Positions 21,785 through 33,050 of a stretch of DNA of 64,000 bases are shown piece after piece (positions within the stretch are counted from its first letter, which is position 1; each line of letters opens with the position of its first letter). Below the pieces are notes generated by a model. That model saw nothing but the letters and a program-made list of their open reading frames with translations. It searched no databases and was not told the DNA's origin. The translations under genes and the position numbers were made by a program. Origin of the DNA: Plutella xylostella (lineage: Eukaryota; Arthropoda; Insecta; Lepidoptera; Plutellidae); assembly GCF_932276165.1 (NCBI RefSeq), contig NC_063994.1, forward strand, positions 10,726,001 through 10,790,000. The letters are read 5' to 3'.

Positions 21785-24160
21785 GCAGAGAGATTAATTT
21801 ATCACTTGATAAATATCAAATCAGTAATGACAACTTTTCTCGAATGTAATTTGTAATTATAATTCTGGTCATAGGATTAAATCATTAAACAAATCAGTGT
21901 GAATGTATTTGTTATGTTATTATGAGAGAAAGAGGTCAGTTTGTTTAATAAACCACTCGCGGAATGAATAATGAATGCCATTAGACATTCACGACATAAC
22001 GAACAGTCACCGCTGATACGGTTGCATCAATGAATAAACTGGATTCATTAAAACACCATTCTACTCATTATTATGTATGAAGTAATCCGAATCAACACTA
22101 AATTAACATCATAATCAAAGATATATCGAGAACACAATTTATTAAACCGATCAAACTTAATAGTTAAATACTTTTATACATCAGATGAATCTATCTAATC
22201 TAGAATCTAGATCACTGTGACTACCTATATTACGTTGATATGTTCATTATTTTGTATGAGATACATTGTATTGTAACCTAGCGATGGCACTAATGTTTAT
22301 AGAGTACGTATAATATGTTCTTTACCTATGTGTCGTCAATGTCGTCATCGAGAAATAGATTCATCCTTCTTTCTACCAAGTAGACAAGTACGTACCTAGG
22401 GAAACACAACAAGCAGGATATTACGAAGTGCGTACACATCTGGCCCTCTCCAATTCACATGACAGCAGCATGTCGATAAATGCACTTGTCTGATACCACT
22501 AATGACAGTCGGAGGAACAACGCCGGTGACTGACGGCTCACACCGCTTTCCCATCACGAGCCTCACGACGGTGCAGGCTACAGACGTGGAGACACGCAGC
22601 CATGGAAACTTGGAGGGCATCATCATGTTGTGGTGTGTGAGAGAAGTCTCCTCGAGTGATAGCTGTTCCTCGTGTATGTATGTTCGGCCTACCCTGGGCA
22701 GAGTCAAGTGACGGGAAATCATTACCGTTTGCCAAGGACACGCTAAAAATAATATCATCTTGTCCAGGACATGGAAAAAGTTCTTGCCTCAAATGGAAGT
22801 TTTAAAGTTTGCTTTCAGATGTTAGTGTGTTTGAGAGCGATAAAAATAGTTTGTCTGTGTAACTTGGTTTGAAGTTGCTCCTAACGGAATTATTCCTCCC
22901 GAATTAAAGATTCAAATAAGCTACAATGAGAATGTCGGAAAACTAAATCAAAATTAACTTTGCGACGTGGAGCTAAATAATTTATATAATGGTACCTAGT
23001 GTAGTGGTAAACTTCGACTATGCACTTTCAGGTTACATAGAGTAGAGTGATATCCTTTTCAAGTCTTATAAAATGAATTAACACGAAGCTAACAACAACA
23101 ACAACAACGAACAAGCTTTGCGAATAGAATGCAGAAAAATGTTGGGCTGGATTTGATTTAGTTTTTTTCTTGCTCATAAAGCAACTAAGAAACTACAAAA
23201 AATAATTAATCAGCCAGTGTGTGGGTGCTACCAGGGCGGCAGATGTGATAACATGTGTTCCAACATTCTGTTCAAGTTTTTTCAAATGTATTTTTTAGGT
23301 TAAAATTAGTAATGGGTAGGGGAATCCTTCTAAAAAGTCTATTAATGGCAATGTGAAACACGGTATAAGTATAAACATGTTCCGTCATTCTAAATCGCTG
23401 AAGAATGACTTTGTATATTCGGAAATGATGGTTAAATCTGATGAGTTTTTGCATTAAACACGCTCTGTAGATATAGCAATAAGGGAACAGTAATGACTTC
23501 CTGTAAAGGCGACTGAAATTAAATTAGCTACATGAAGGAACCTAGCAATTTACAATTTAACACTGCCGAATAGTGGTAACGTCGGTGGCCTTCCCGTGAG
23601 ATACTTATTACAATTTGAAAAGACTATACTTATTTAAAGAGTAGCTACGTTAGGTCATTTACACATGGAGGGACTTCAAATAAGTATATATAAATTCTGT
23701 CGAAGCAGCGGTAATGATTCAATCAACGAAGGCACTTCTGTTAACGTATTAATTGAGGGGTCTTAACAACTTAATCGTTCACTTACTCGTATATTTGAGA
23801 ACAGGACAAATTAAACTGTTCGTAAAACAGTAAATTTCTTAACACTTTCTCTGGTTGTAAAGTTTTATTACCAAAAAAGGAGGTAGGTATAATAATATCG
23901 ATTTTTTTTAGTAGCTTACATAGACATAAGAAATTCTCTTTCGCGACATAAAGTACTTACGCTCCCCGTTCGTGTCAAAACGACAACAATTCTAGTAATT
24001 TCCTACCTATCTCATCCCGGAGGAGTCAATTCTAGTAATTCCCTGCGAGGGCTGTTTAACACTATAACAACGGGTACAGTTGCGGGCTCGCGTGCTTGTT
24101 GTTATTAAATAGACAACTGGGGCGGCGCGGACCTCGCTTGCGACAGCCGAAGAGGCACTG

Positions 24161-24262
24161 AAGGGTTCCTCTAGCTTAGAAAAAAGTAAGCGAAGGACAA
24201 CGAGATAGCGGCTAGAAGCGAGCGCTCTGAAACTTAGTTTTTCTGTAAAATTGAGTGACCCC
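24161..24262 (-). mobile_element. Degraded copy of a small 'GGGTCACT...AGTAACCC' MITE family
   Basis: The minus strand begins GGGGTCACTCA and carries CTATCTCGTTGT in the middle, ending near AGGAACCCTT. The same order occurs at 27577-27720, 40517-41081 and 54440-54565. This is the most diverged copy. Confidence 0.5.
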
Positions 24263-24625
24263 ACTGATATATGTAGCCACCAACCGGTAAACCACACACC
24301 TCAGTCACTCAGTGTTTGACTTGTGAACTCAACTCAGTTATCAAATGGAGGGTCGGCAGACTAAAGTACATAAGTCATAATTCATTTTCACTTTAGTTTT
24401 TACAGGAACAACAAAAAACATAATAAAAATCAATGTATTTGGAATTTAATAATTTATTTATTACACTTTCATTGTTAAACATGAAATACATTAGATGAAC
24501 ATAAAAAACTATAAAAAATAAGTCAAAAGCGGACTTTGAGTGACTTATGTGATACGTATTATTTACTAAGTACACCTTAGATATGACTTAAGTGATTAGG
24601 CCTAGTGAAGTGTTGCTTTTATTTC

Positions 24626-24688
24626 AGATAATAATATTAATCATACACTCACAGAAGAGATGTGTGTGTGTATGATTAATAATTATCT
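24626..24688. repeat. Short AT/TG-rich hairpin
   Basis: Arm AGATAATAATATTAATCATA with ACTCACA (24626-24653) faces its imperfect complement at 24663-24688 around a loop of about 10 bases. It sits inside the TIR transposon at 24349-26889. Confidence 0.5.
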
Positions 24689-24902
24689 AATTATTGAACT
24701 CTTCTTCACTACTGAAAACACCTGGGAGTGTGTTCCGAGCTGTTTCAGAAGAAGGCAAATTATTGTAAAACTAAGAAATATCATCTTTTTTCTCTTTGAA
24801 TATAGGTTTGTTGGACATCAATGGTATAGCATCGGGCACTATCTTCTCTTCAGATTCATAGTCTGGAAATCACTATTTCGGTCTAAGATATTCTTGAACA
24901 AA

Positions 24903-25758
24903 ATAATCATCATCAGCCTATAGCAGTCCATTGCTGGACGTAGGCCTCTCCCAAAGCACGCCACTGGATGCGAAGTCGTCACCCCATCTAGCCGGTAGAC
25001 GTCCCACACTACGTTTGCCTTGTCGCGGCCTCCAGTCCAGAACACGTTTACCCCATCAGTCATCGGTTCTTCGACAGATGCGACCAGCCCACTGCCACTT
25101 AAGCTTACTAACTCGGTGTGCTAAGTCGGTGACTTTAGTTCTCTGTCGGATTACTTACGTTCCGGATGCAATCTTTCAGAGAGACTCCAGGCATCTCTCT
25201 CTCTCTCGCATTAGCTCTTTCCATTGCTCGCTGAGTGACCTTCAGTTTGTGAACCGGTTCCACTGTTAGTGTCCACGTTTCAGCCCCATAGGTCATAACC
25301 GGTAGGACACACTAATCAAAGACGTTTTCGTCTTGAGACTTTGTGGTATGGGCGACGAGAAGACTTGACGAAGTTTGCCAAATGCTGCCCAGCCCAACTG
25401 TATTCTTCTATTGACCTCTGATTGGAAGTTGTTTCTACCCAGCTGCATATTGTTGAACAACTTCTAGGGTCATGCCATCAACGGTTATTAGACACGGTAA
25501 AACGTGGTTATTATACATAACCTTAGTTTTATCCAGGTTCATCTCGAGGCCAACCTGGCGTGAAGCTTTGAATAGGCTGTTCAGCATTTGTTGAAGTTCC
25601 TGCAGATTCGGGTATAATGACGATGTCGTCGGCAAATCGAAGGTGCAAGATGTTTTTGCCGTTGATGTTTATGCCTTGTCCTTTCAAGTCCAGCGTTTTA
25701 AAGACATCGACCAAAGCATTGCTGAACAGCTTCGGGGAAATTACGTCTTGTCTGCTGT
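24903..25758 (-). pseudogene. 5'-truncated, frameshifted RTE-type LINE fragment (reverse transcriptase)
   Basis: The minus strand codes D-V-I-S-P-K-L-F, G-I-N-I-N-G-K, then L-R-F-A-D-D-I-V-I-I, the RT catalytic F-A-D-D box, followed after a frame change by L-Q-E-L-Q-Q-M-L-N-S-L-F and L-E-M-N-L-D-K-T-K-V-M. Farther down, decayed sequence corresponds to the A-E-T-W-T, V-T-Q-R-A-M-E-R-A and G-H region that ends RTE ORFs. The element finishes in a short (ATG)n-type tail at about 24903-24915, usual for RTE. It lies inside the TIR transposon 24349-26889, interrupting its coding remnant just after C-R-M-K-C, so it inserted later. Inactive. Confidence 0.8.
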
Positions 25759-27352
25759 TTTATTTTCTTTTCTTACATTTCATTCTACATCCTGTCTGAG
25801 CCTGCAACCTTCTTTCAGGAATCTCTTTGCATTTTAATGTTTTGTAACTTTGGCCTGTACTACGCATTTTTTTCTGTTGTTTCAACACACGCAAGCTTAA
25901 ACCAGCAACGGCAGGTGGTTCATTTGTAATTTCTAAGTCTGGAGTCGTAGAAGAACTATAATTTGTAACATTTTCAGTTCTATGTGTTCCTGTTTTCGAC
26001 TAGACCGGTTCGTTGAATACAAAGTCAGGGTCAGCTATAGAATCATCTAAATCTTCGTACCTGATCTCAACTCCTCTGAATGTGTTTGATGTGTATGGTA
26101 CTGGCTCCATGTATGGGGCATTGGTTGATCCCATTGCTTGAGAAGTCATCACCACACTTATGGTGCCTTCGTTTTCCTTTTGATTTTTACCGTGTATAAA
26201 GTATTAGACAAACTAAGCATAATCAATTTCAATTAATAAGTATTTATGAAAATATGCATGAGTTTATACTTTATACATATTGCAGTTAAACACTTACTTG
26301 CTATGGGACTTTAATCCTAGCTGAGCTAGCTGAGCTGCGCAAGTTCCACTAGCTTTTTTCTTCTTCCTAAATTCATTTTTAACAATAATTCACTTCACAC
26401 AATATGAACGATTAAACGTACTGTTTAAAATAGAATCAAAGTTAAGACTGAAGCAAAATAACACTTATATCCCACAGGATTGTAAGAAAAAATATCGTGT
26501 AGGTACCTAACCACTTGTAGACCACCCGTAGTTGACTGCTGTTCAACAAAATTCTTTGAAGATATATTTTTTATTTAGTGGGTAGTAAGACACTTGAGAA
26601 ACGGTGTTAAAATTATTAGGTACCTTATAACATAAGTCGTTCCTTATCGGCACAACGTGACTGTGGAGTGTTTGTTCCTTTTCACATAAGTTCACTTATG
26701 TTGTTTAGCCTGATTACAAATTGTTAGCTTTCAAAATGTTCATAAGGAACAATTTGAGACTTAGCTACTTATAATAGTGATTTGACATGTGTGTTTTAGT
26801 CCAGCTATGAGTCGAGCCAAAATAATGCCCCTGGCGATTAACAAAAAATATAGGAAAAAATGACTTATGTGCTTTAGTCTGCGGGCCCTTCAAATGTTAT
26901 GCCTCGAGAATATAGGTAAGTATAAGCAGAGGTCGACACTGACACACCACCTCATAATATCATAGTAAAGAAAATACATTTCCATCGGTTTTGCGGAAGA
27001 AAGAAAGATAGGTGCAGTCAAATCAAGTGGTTTTGGTCAATTCAGTATGGTTGGCAAATTCCACCAATTACCCAAGGCATCTATCTACCCAAGATATTTA
27101 CCTTAAAATATAACAAACGTAATAAAGCAGAAATTAGCAAAGCCAAAAACCTCAGAGAGCCAGGGAAAACAATTGGCATCATCAATCACTATCTCTGGCC
27201 TTACGTCTCGAGATCACTGATAGTTCAGAAAGCATATCGCGGATAGCCGCGTAGTGGCTGCATAATGTGATGATAATGTGCGATCAGAGCGTGATACAGC
27301 GCAGGAGATAGGCGCTAGTGAGATAGCCCCGAGAGTGTGTCAAGTGGAGTTA

Positions 27353-27772
27353 GGGCGCCTTCACACTAGGTCGCCAGCAGAGCGGCAGCAGCGCGACGAC
27401 CGCTGTCCAACAACGTTTCTATGGAGAATAAAAAAAGACGCAAATTTGCCAAACTCGTAGTCGTTTTCAGCTTATATACATAAAACACTGTGCAACAGCT
27501 TGTATTAAAAAGATTATCACGTAATTTTCCATAGCGGCCGGCACCACGGCAGCTTGCGGTCCGGCGGCAGTCAGGAGGTCACTCTATATGAAGATAAACG
27601 AATTTTCAGAGCACTCCTACGCGAGCCCCGACTCTATCTCGTTGTATTAAACGTGCCGATTGCACGACAGCTCACGTTTGTTATTTTTTTTTGTCAGTCC
27701 AGAGACTCCAGAGTAATCCTACAGTGCAACATTTCGGCAGCACTACGCTGGCGACCTAGTGTGAAGGCGCTC
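27353..27772. mobile_element. 420-base PIF/Harbinger-like MITE
   Basis: The inverted ends read GGGCGCCTTCACACTAGGTC then GCCAGC on the left and its complement on the right, with one change in 26 bases. TTA at 27350-27352 and 27773-27775 is the 3-base target duplication of PIF/Harbinger. The interior holds a smaller MITE-like block (27577-27720). The plus-strand open frame within is not recognisable as protein. Confidence 0.8.
27577..27720 (+). mobile_element. Copy of the 'GGTCACTCTAT...AGAGTAAYCCT' MITE family
   Basis: Begins GGTCACTCTAT, contains CTCTATCTCGTTGTATTAAA and CGTGCCGATTGCACGACAGC, and ends AGAGTAATCCT. The ends are imperfect inverted repeats. The order and core match the copies at 40517-41081 (+), 54440-54565 (-) and 24161-24262 (-). 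Confidence 0.65.
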
Positions 27773-28614
27773 TTAGCTGTACGAGAGCGGATCATGCGCC
27801 GTGACCAATAACAATCGTAATCGGATTGCTTTTATATCGCTTGTCATTAACCGCCAGTTAACTTGAATAAGATATCATGATGAAAGCTGTAATGTTTTGT
27901 TTACGCTTGCAATGTACCCTAAGTACGTATCGTGTTTTAATCACAACTTGTAGTATGTATAACTTTTCCTAAATAGAGTTTTTCAACATAATCTGTAATG
28001 GAACATGGATCTCGGTGGATAATAAACTGCTGGCGATCCATTACTGCATGATTTCCTCAATAAAGTTGGTATCCAAGTAATTATGTCGTAATGTCGGATA
28101 TGAGACTTCCCACTTACACATCTTGGCAAATTGAGATTATAATTTAATTGCTTTACTCCTGGATTTAACTCAAGTACCACCTATGTTTTAGCACTCATAA
28201 CATCGTTAAGTATTTCCTAATGATCGTAGTAGCTAAATATGTCATTTTATGCACTACCCTTGTTGATTTTTGTAAAGAATATATTATAAATCACTTTTTT
28301 TTGTAATTGTAGAACATTTTTAGGAAACTGACCTATCTCAAGCTTTACATCCGATAAATACCTACTACAGTCTGTTCAGAACATCCTATGCGTTTCCCAA
28401 AACACCCATTCGTAAAACATCAGTTTCCCAAAAAGACACTTCAGTAAACAACACCAATCAATCATTCGATCTCCAAGTCAGCTCAGCCCGTAGATACCAG
28501 CGCGCCGAGTGCGAGTCACGCAGCGCAGAGAAAGTGAGTCTAGTGAGTAATTAAATTAAACAAATTCGGTGCTGAGAGCCGAGACTCCGCGCTGAAAGCG
28601 GAACGGGTTGCGTC

Positions 28615-29060
28615 AGAGCACCAGGAGAGCATATAGGTGGCTAGCTCGTGTGACCAGGGTACCAGGGATCATGCAGGCGGCTAGCTCATGTTACCAGGGG
28701 ACCAGGAAACCAGGGGAGTATGCGGGAGCTAGATAATGTAACCAGGGGACCAGGGAGCATGCGGGGCCTAGCCTAGATAATGTGGCTAGAGGACCAGGAC
28801 ACCATGTGAGGGCTAGCTAGTGTAACTAGGGGACCAGGAGAGTTGCAGCGGGTAGCTTATACGACCAGGGGACAAGGAGGGCATGCGAGGGCTACCGTAT
28901 ATGTATAGAGCAACCAGCAATGAGATGAGATAGACGGGAAAGGAGATCTAAAATCTGCAGACTGGTCTACTGTTGACCAGGGGACCATAGGAGAGCATGC
29001 TAGGGTTCCGTATACGACCAGAGCAAAAAGCGACGAGATAGAAGGGAAAGGAAGATAGGT
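28615..29060. repeat. Degenerate GACCAGGGGACCAGG minisatellite
   Basis: Repeating units of about 45-60 bases carry GCTAGCT, GTGTGACCAGGGGACCAG-like runs and GAGCATGCGGGG-like ends. The last part forms two longer copies of about 110-125 bases, each with GGCATGC/GAGCATGC, a GTATA block, GAGATAGA-GGGAAAGGA and GCAGACTG. Divergence between units is considerable, so this is an old array. Confidence 0.7.
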
Positions 29061-32000
29061 GGGAGTGCAGCAGACTGTTCGAAGATAGAAAATAAATAAT
29101 TTCTCGTAACTACCAGTACCAATATTAAAATAAATAATAGGCTTCCGATTTACGTCTTGAGTATTACAACAAACGATAAAATCTGTTACGCATATTGGAT
29201 GGTGTGGTGTGGGTGTCGGATTAGCTAAGTAGATACTAAACTAACACTAACAATAGGTTGATGGCGATCTAACACTTTTCAACTGTGAATGCTGTGACAC
29301 AATGTGTATTCGCAAGCCCATTCATGGGTCGAAGTTGCCGAAACCGGACGCTATACATGCAACGTAGGGACATCCAATCCAAAGCTAAGCCGATAAGCCT
29401 GAAGCAATTATTCAGGGTACGTGTAGAAAGTAGTTGTAACGACTATGGATTGTGTGACCTAATCCCCACAGATAAGGTCTAAAGCAAATGTTAGTGACGG
29501 ATGTTGTAATAGTGTAATTGTATCTTATTCCTTTTCTGTTGTTGCGGTGGCGACCGCATCCTGTGGGTTCCGACTGGAAATAGAAAGTTTCTGGATGAGC
29601 TGTTACGGTCTATTTGTGATTGATTTGTCAATATCAATCAAACACACGCAATAATACCTATTATATAAGTCAACAAAATACACAAATGGGCATTAAAATG
29701 CCACTAATTGGTAGAACACTAAAGAAGAAGCTGCAAGTATGCAAATCGGAGTAATTTATCGCATCAACAGCGGCTCGCAGCGACACTGACCCAGAACTCG
29801 CGGCCCACAGCGAGCTAGATACAGACACAAACGATGCCATAACGCCGCGCTCACATTAACATAACAGTCGCCCCATTGTGTGCGACATCCACAACAAATA
29901 ACCAGCGAGAAACAAAAACATCGATGAACTTACAAGTAAACAGTACGCGACTTATTGTAAGAAAGTGTTGGAAGGAATGTAAAAAGCTTGTTACAACAAT
30001 CCCTTTATAAATTAAGTTTAGTTTTGACTTCCGGATGCTAAGTAGCCTTGTGAACCGTGAGTTTCACTTTCAGTAAACATGGACCATGAACGGACAAATG
30101 GCCAAACTTCTGTGAAAAATGACACCGATACATCATGTCAATCGCTCAACGTTCAAGACGATAATCCAAAACGCATTACCGCGCTGACAAGACTTGGATG
30201 AGTCAAGTCGAGTAATTAAAGTGGGCACTTATATCTGAACACACAGCTTAAGCACCATCTGTTACTGAAATAAACGCAAGACGAATGGGCCGAGGCGTGC
30301 AATTAGCCGGCCCTGTGGCTGGACCGCTCAATCGCCAATGAAAGCGAGATGCTCAATGATGGCAGGTGAGGTGGACGACGCTCCAGCAGACACCTTTTAT
30401 AGCATAATACCTGAATAGCGAAAAAGAATAACGATAGAAGTAAAATAGTAACAAGTAGTATAAAATGTATGTAATTTTATTTATTTTATACAGAGGGTCT
30501 GCGGATAACAAGATCTACTTGATAAATCCGAAAGGCCACCGAATATGCTATTTTGAGAAAAACACCGCTTCAATACGTTTTATTTATCCTATAAAATGGA
30601 TATAAAAATTAAGGAGGTACCAGGACTTAATACAACAGGCATCGTGAACAGTGTAAAGGCTATCGCCGGCGCGGCGATATGCAAATACCTCGCTGGTGGT
30701 CCTCAATTACTACAATCTGCTCACTCGCCGTATTCGGACGAGCAGATTGCGATCATTCCGCGGCTTTTATTTATTTTATTTAATTATTGCCACCAGTAAT
30801 TGAAGCTATCCGTCTTCGCCGTACGGTCGCCGAAATGAGCCGTGATTATTTTTAACAACACGCGCTCGTGTGTGGTGCCCTGGTAGCTGGGGGCTTGTCG
30901 ATTGCAGACGCGATTGTATTTGGTCATCAAAATGTTAAAACTTCAGCTTTGATCTCTCATGTTTGATTCGTGGTTACTACAGGTGGTTACTAAATGTTTT
31001 GAAGGCTTCGAGATTCATTTATAGATATAACATTAACGTGATTTAATACTAATTACCGAAGAACAGTTCACTTCTAGTAAATAAGTAAATCTATTCATAT
31101 CATCTCGTGATGACATCCGGGTCCCAGCCATTCAACTGCGACCATAAACGATATTCACGAAACCACCATAAATAATAACGTCCACTCATTACAAGCAGAC
31201 GAGGCGAGGCGAGGTCGCATGCCGTGGGTGGCTGTAATGCGAGTCTCTCAGGTGGGATCCCCGGGGTATTACCCTCAGGAGAGGTAAAAACAAAAGTCAG
31301 GAAGTGATCGTTAGAGCTGATGCCGGAATTAACGCATTAGGTCCAACTCATTACGATGAGAGGAACCGACATTAGATGGCAAGAAAAAACGTTTAAATTG
31401 TCCTCGAGGAAATTGATTTTAAATCCATGATCTTTTTGCTGCCAACAGGCAAGTCGGCGAGCTAACCTGTTTAGATATGAAAGATTTATGAGATGAATCG
31501 TTTGATAGGAAACACCAACGATAATAATTGTTTTATTAAGTAGAAGGTGTAGTACTTGCTTACCTATTATCTAGAGCATGTCGCGAACTCCTCCAAGTAT
31601 TGTAAACTGTAACAAAACACAAAGTAACATTAGTACATTCCACATGTACATGTAGGTACAAATAAACAAATATTTCTGTAGGCGGATACCGAAAAGAAAA
31701 AGTGGACTCAGCAATAGAAGATAATGAGGAGCTGTGGACATTACCGCAAGTGTTCGGATTATCTAACCGTTAAGTTCGCCCCGCCCGCCATTACGGTGAA
31801 AATCGAATTCCGATCAGTGCGTATTAACTGGTCACGGTTTTTGATCGAGTGTATCATTAAATCAGTTTAATGACTCAAGGTCCATGTAAATATCTGCACG
31901 GGACACTCGTCACTTTCTCTCGAGAACTGCTTCTGTGACAGCCGCCGCGTGCATTCATCCTTGCCATGAATACAGGTTCTGTTTACATCGACTTAAAATC

Positions 32001-32606
32001 CCAAGCTTTGATTGATCAAGTTCACTTGTCATGTCTTTAAAGCGCAATGCTAGTTGCTATTAAACCAGCACTTGCAATCAATCACGCAATCGTCAACATA
32101 AACGGAATGAACAATCGCGTAAAATCTATGCATTTGTAATGAATGATTCATGCGGCGTCATAGTTTCGAAACTTATCACAAGTCAGCACAAGCTGATAAA
32201 TTGTTAATAGCTTTTTGACCGCATACTCGCAGCTCAGCTGTAATCGAATAGGAAAAGCATTCAGCTAGTTATTGAGGCTGCGTTTTGATCTGAGTCATTG
32301 AAGGGATAATGGACGATAACAAGAAGAAAGTAAATAGATTATGCGTCAGTCACAAGCGGCATTTGACCCGTGTATCGTGGAACACAATGGCCGAATTTCC
32401 CTGATCAGCGGAAGTATGAGCGCTGTGTGAGGCATGGATAATGACATTGGTACTCGAAGCCATCAGCGGCGTAGATCCGCATGTCACGGCGGTGTTTGCT
32501 CGGCCCACGCGCGCCCACAGCTGCTGCTCACTAGTTAAAGTGCCCATCCTAGTGGACGACACGTTTTCTAACACTTATGTTTTGTTTAGGAGTATCGCAC
32601 ATTTGA

Positions 32607-33050
32607 GTAAACGTAACTTTACATACTGTAGTAGGAATGTATAACAATGTCTCAATGTATATGGAACGCTATGGTTTGAATTCGGATTCACTTGGACACC
32701 ATAATCTACTCCCAAGAGATTTTAAACTGGAACGGATCAAAGAAATTACACCGCGTAAGTACTAGTAATAACCGAAAAACCAGTCAACCTTTATGTAATG
32801 GAAACGGACAACATTCAGTTTGCCTTGACCGTGGCGCCGGCTCCCACCGATCAGGACAAGCCAACGAAAGTGAAAACCAATAACTGCCACTCGATCACAT
32901 CACTGCTGGATATACCAGGGCATCAGGGTATGACAGGAGTGAGAACAGACATACCTTTGTATTCGACTGAAGAGGACGACGGATGGTGGGCGAAACACAA
33001 CAATAGCACGAATGTTGACTATTGTCGAGGATGTCACTTGAGCAACTCGT
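32607..33050 (+). CDS. Possible small gene or frameshifted ORF, function unknown
   Basis: Two adjacent frames read like protein. Frame one: open from 32607, ATG at 32637, 42 residues (M-Y-N-N-V-S-M-Y-M-E-R-Y then L-L-P-R-D-F-K-L-E-R-I-K-E-I) ending at TAG about 32765. Frame two: open from 32759, ATG at 32798 in a good start context (G at -3 and +4), 84 residues to TAA at 33050, hydrophilic, with S-I-T-S-L-L-D-I-P and E-E-D-D-G-W-W-A-K. An AATAAA lies near 33265 and an acceptor-like ttttgtttag at about 32579-32588. They could be one ORF split by a one-base change, or chance. I recognise no family, and other chance ORFs in this window are as long, so support is weak. Confidence 0.25.

Larger units (their letters stand above)
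24349..26889 (-). mobile_element. 2.5-kb TIR transposon with decayed minus-strand ORF and inserted RTE piece
   Basis: Ends are AGGGTCGGCAGACTAAAG (24349 on) and the complement of AGGGCCCGCAGACTAAAG (to 26889), continuing ACATAAGTCAT on both sides: about 29 bases with few differences. Flanks TCAAATGG (24341-24348) and TCAAATGT (26890-26897) look like an 8-base target duplication with one change, as for hAT-like superfamilies. On the minus strand at about 26190-25780 there are coding remnants with an internal stop: a Pro/acid-rich part (Y-E-D-L-D-D-S-I-A-D-P-D-F) then a basic part ending C-R-M-K-C-K-K. That end resembles a widespread multi-copy insect protein family seen in mobile elements (from memory, not searched). 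The superfamily is unresolved. Confidence 0.65.

Noticed and set aside
22396..22758. 120-residue minus frame with overlapping plus frame
   Set aside because: No recognisable motif, no convincing splice sites, and open frames in several phases suggest a GC-richer non-coding patch.
28440..28545. Plus-strand GC-richer block ending in AGAAA/GTGAGT, like a non-coding first exon
   Set aside because: No downstream plus-strand gene to connect with, apart from the weak ORF at 32.6 kb; not enough support.
31666..31773. Possible small plus-strand exon after an acceptor-like TTTCTGTAG
   Set aside because: Only 35 codons, weak pyrimidine tract and no partner exon.
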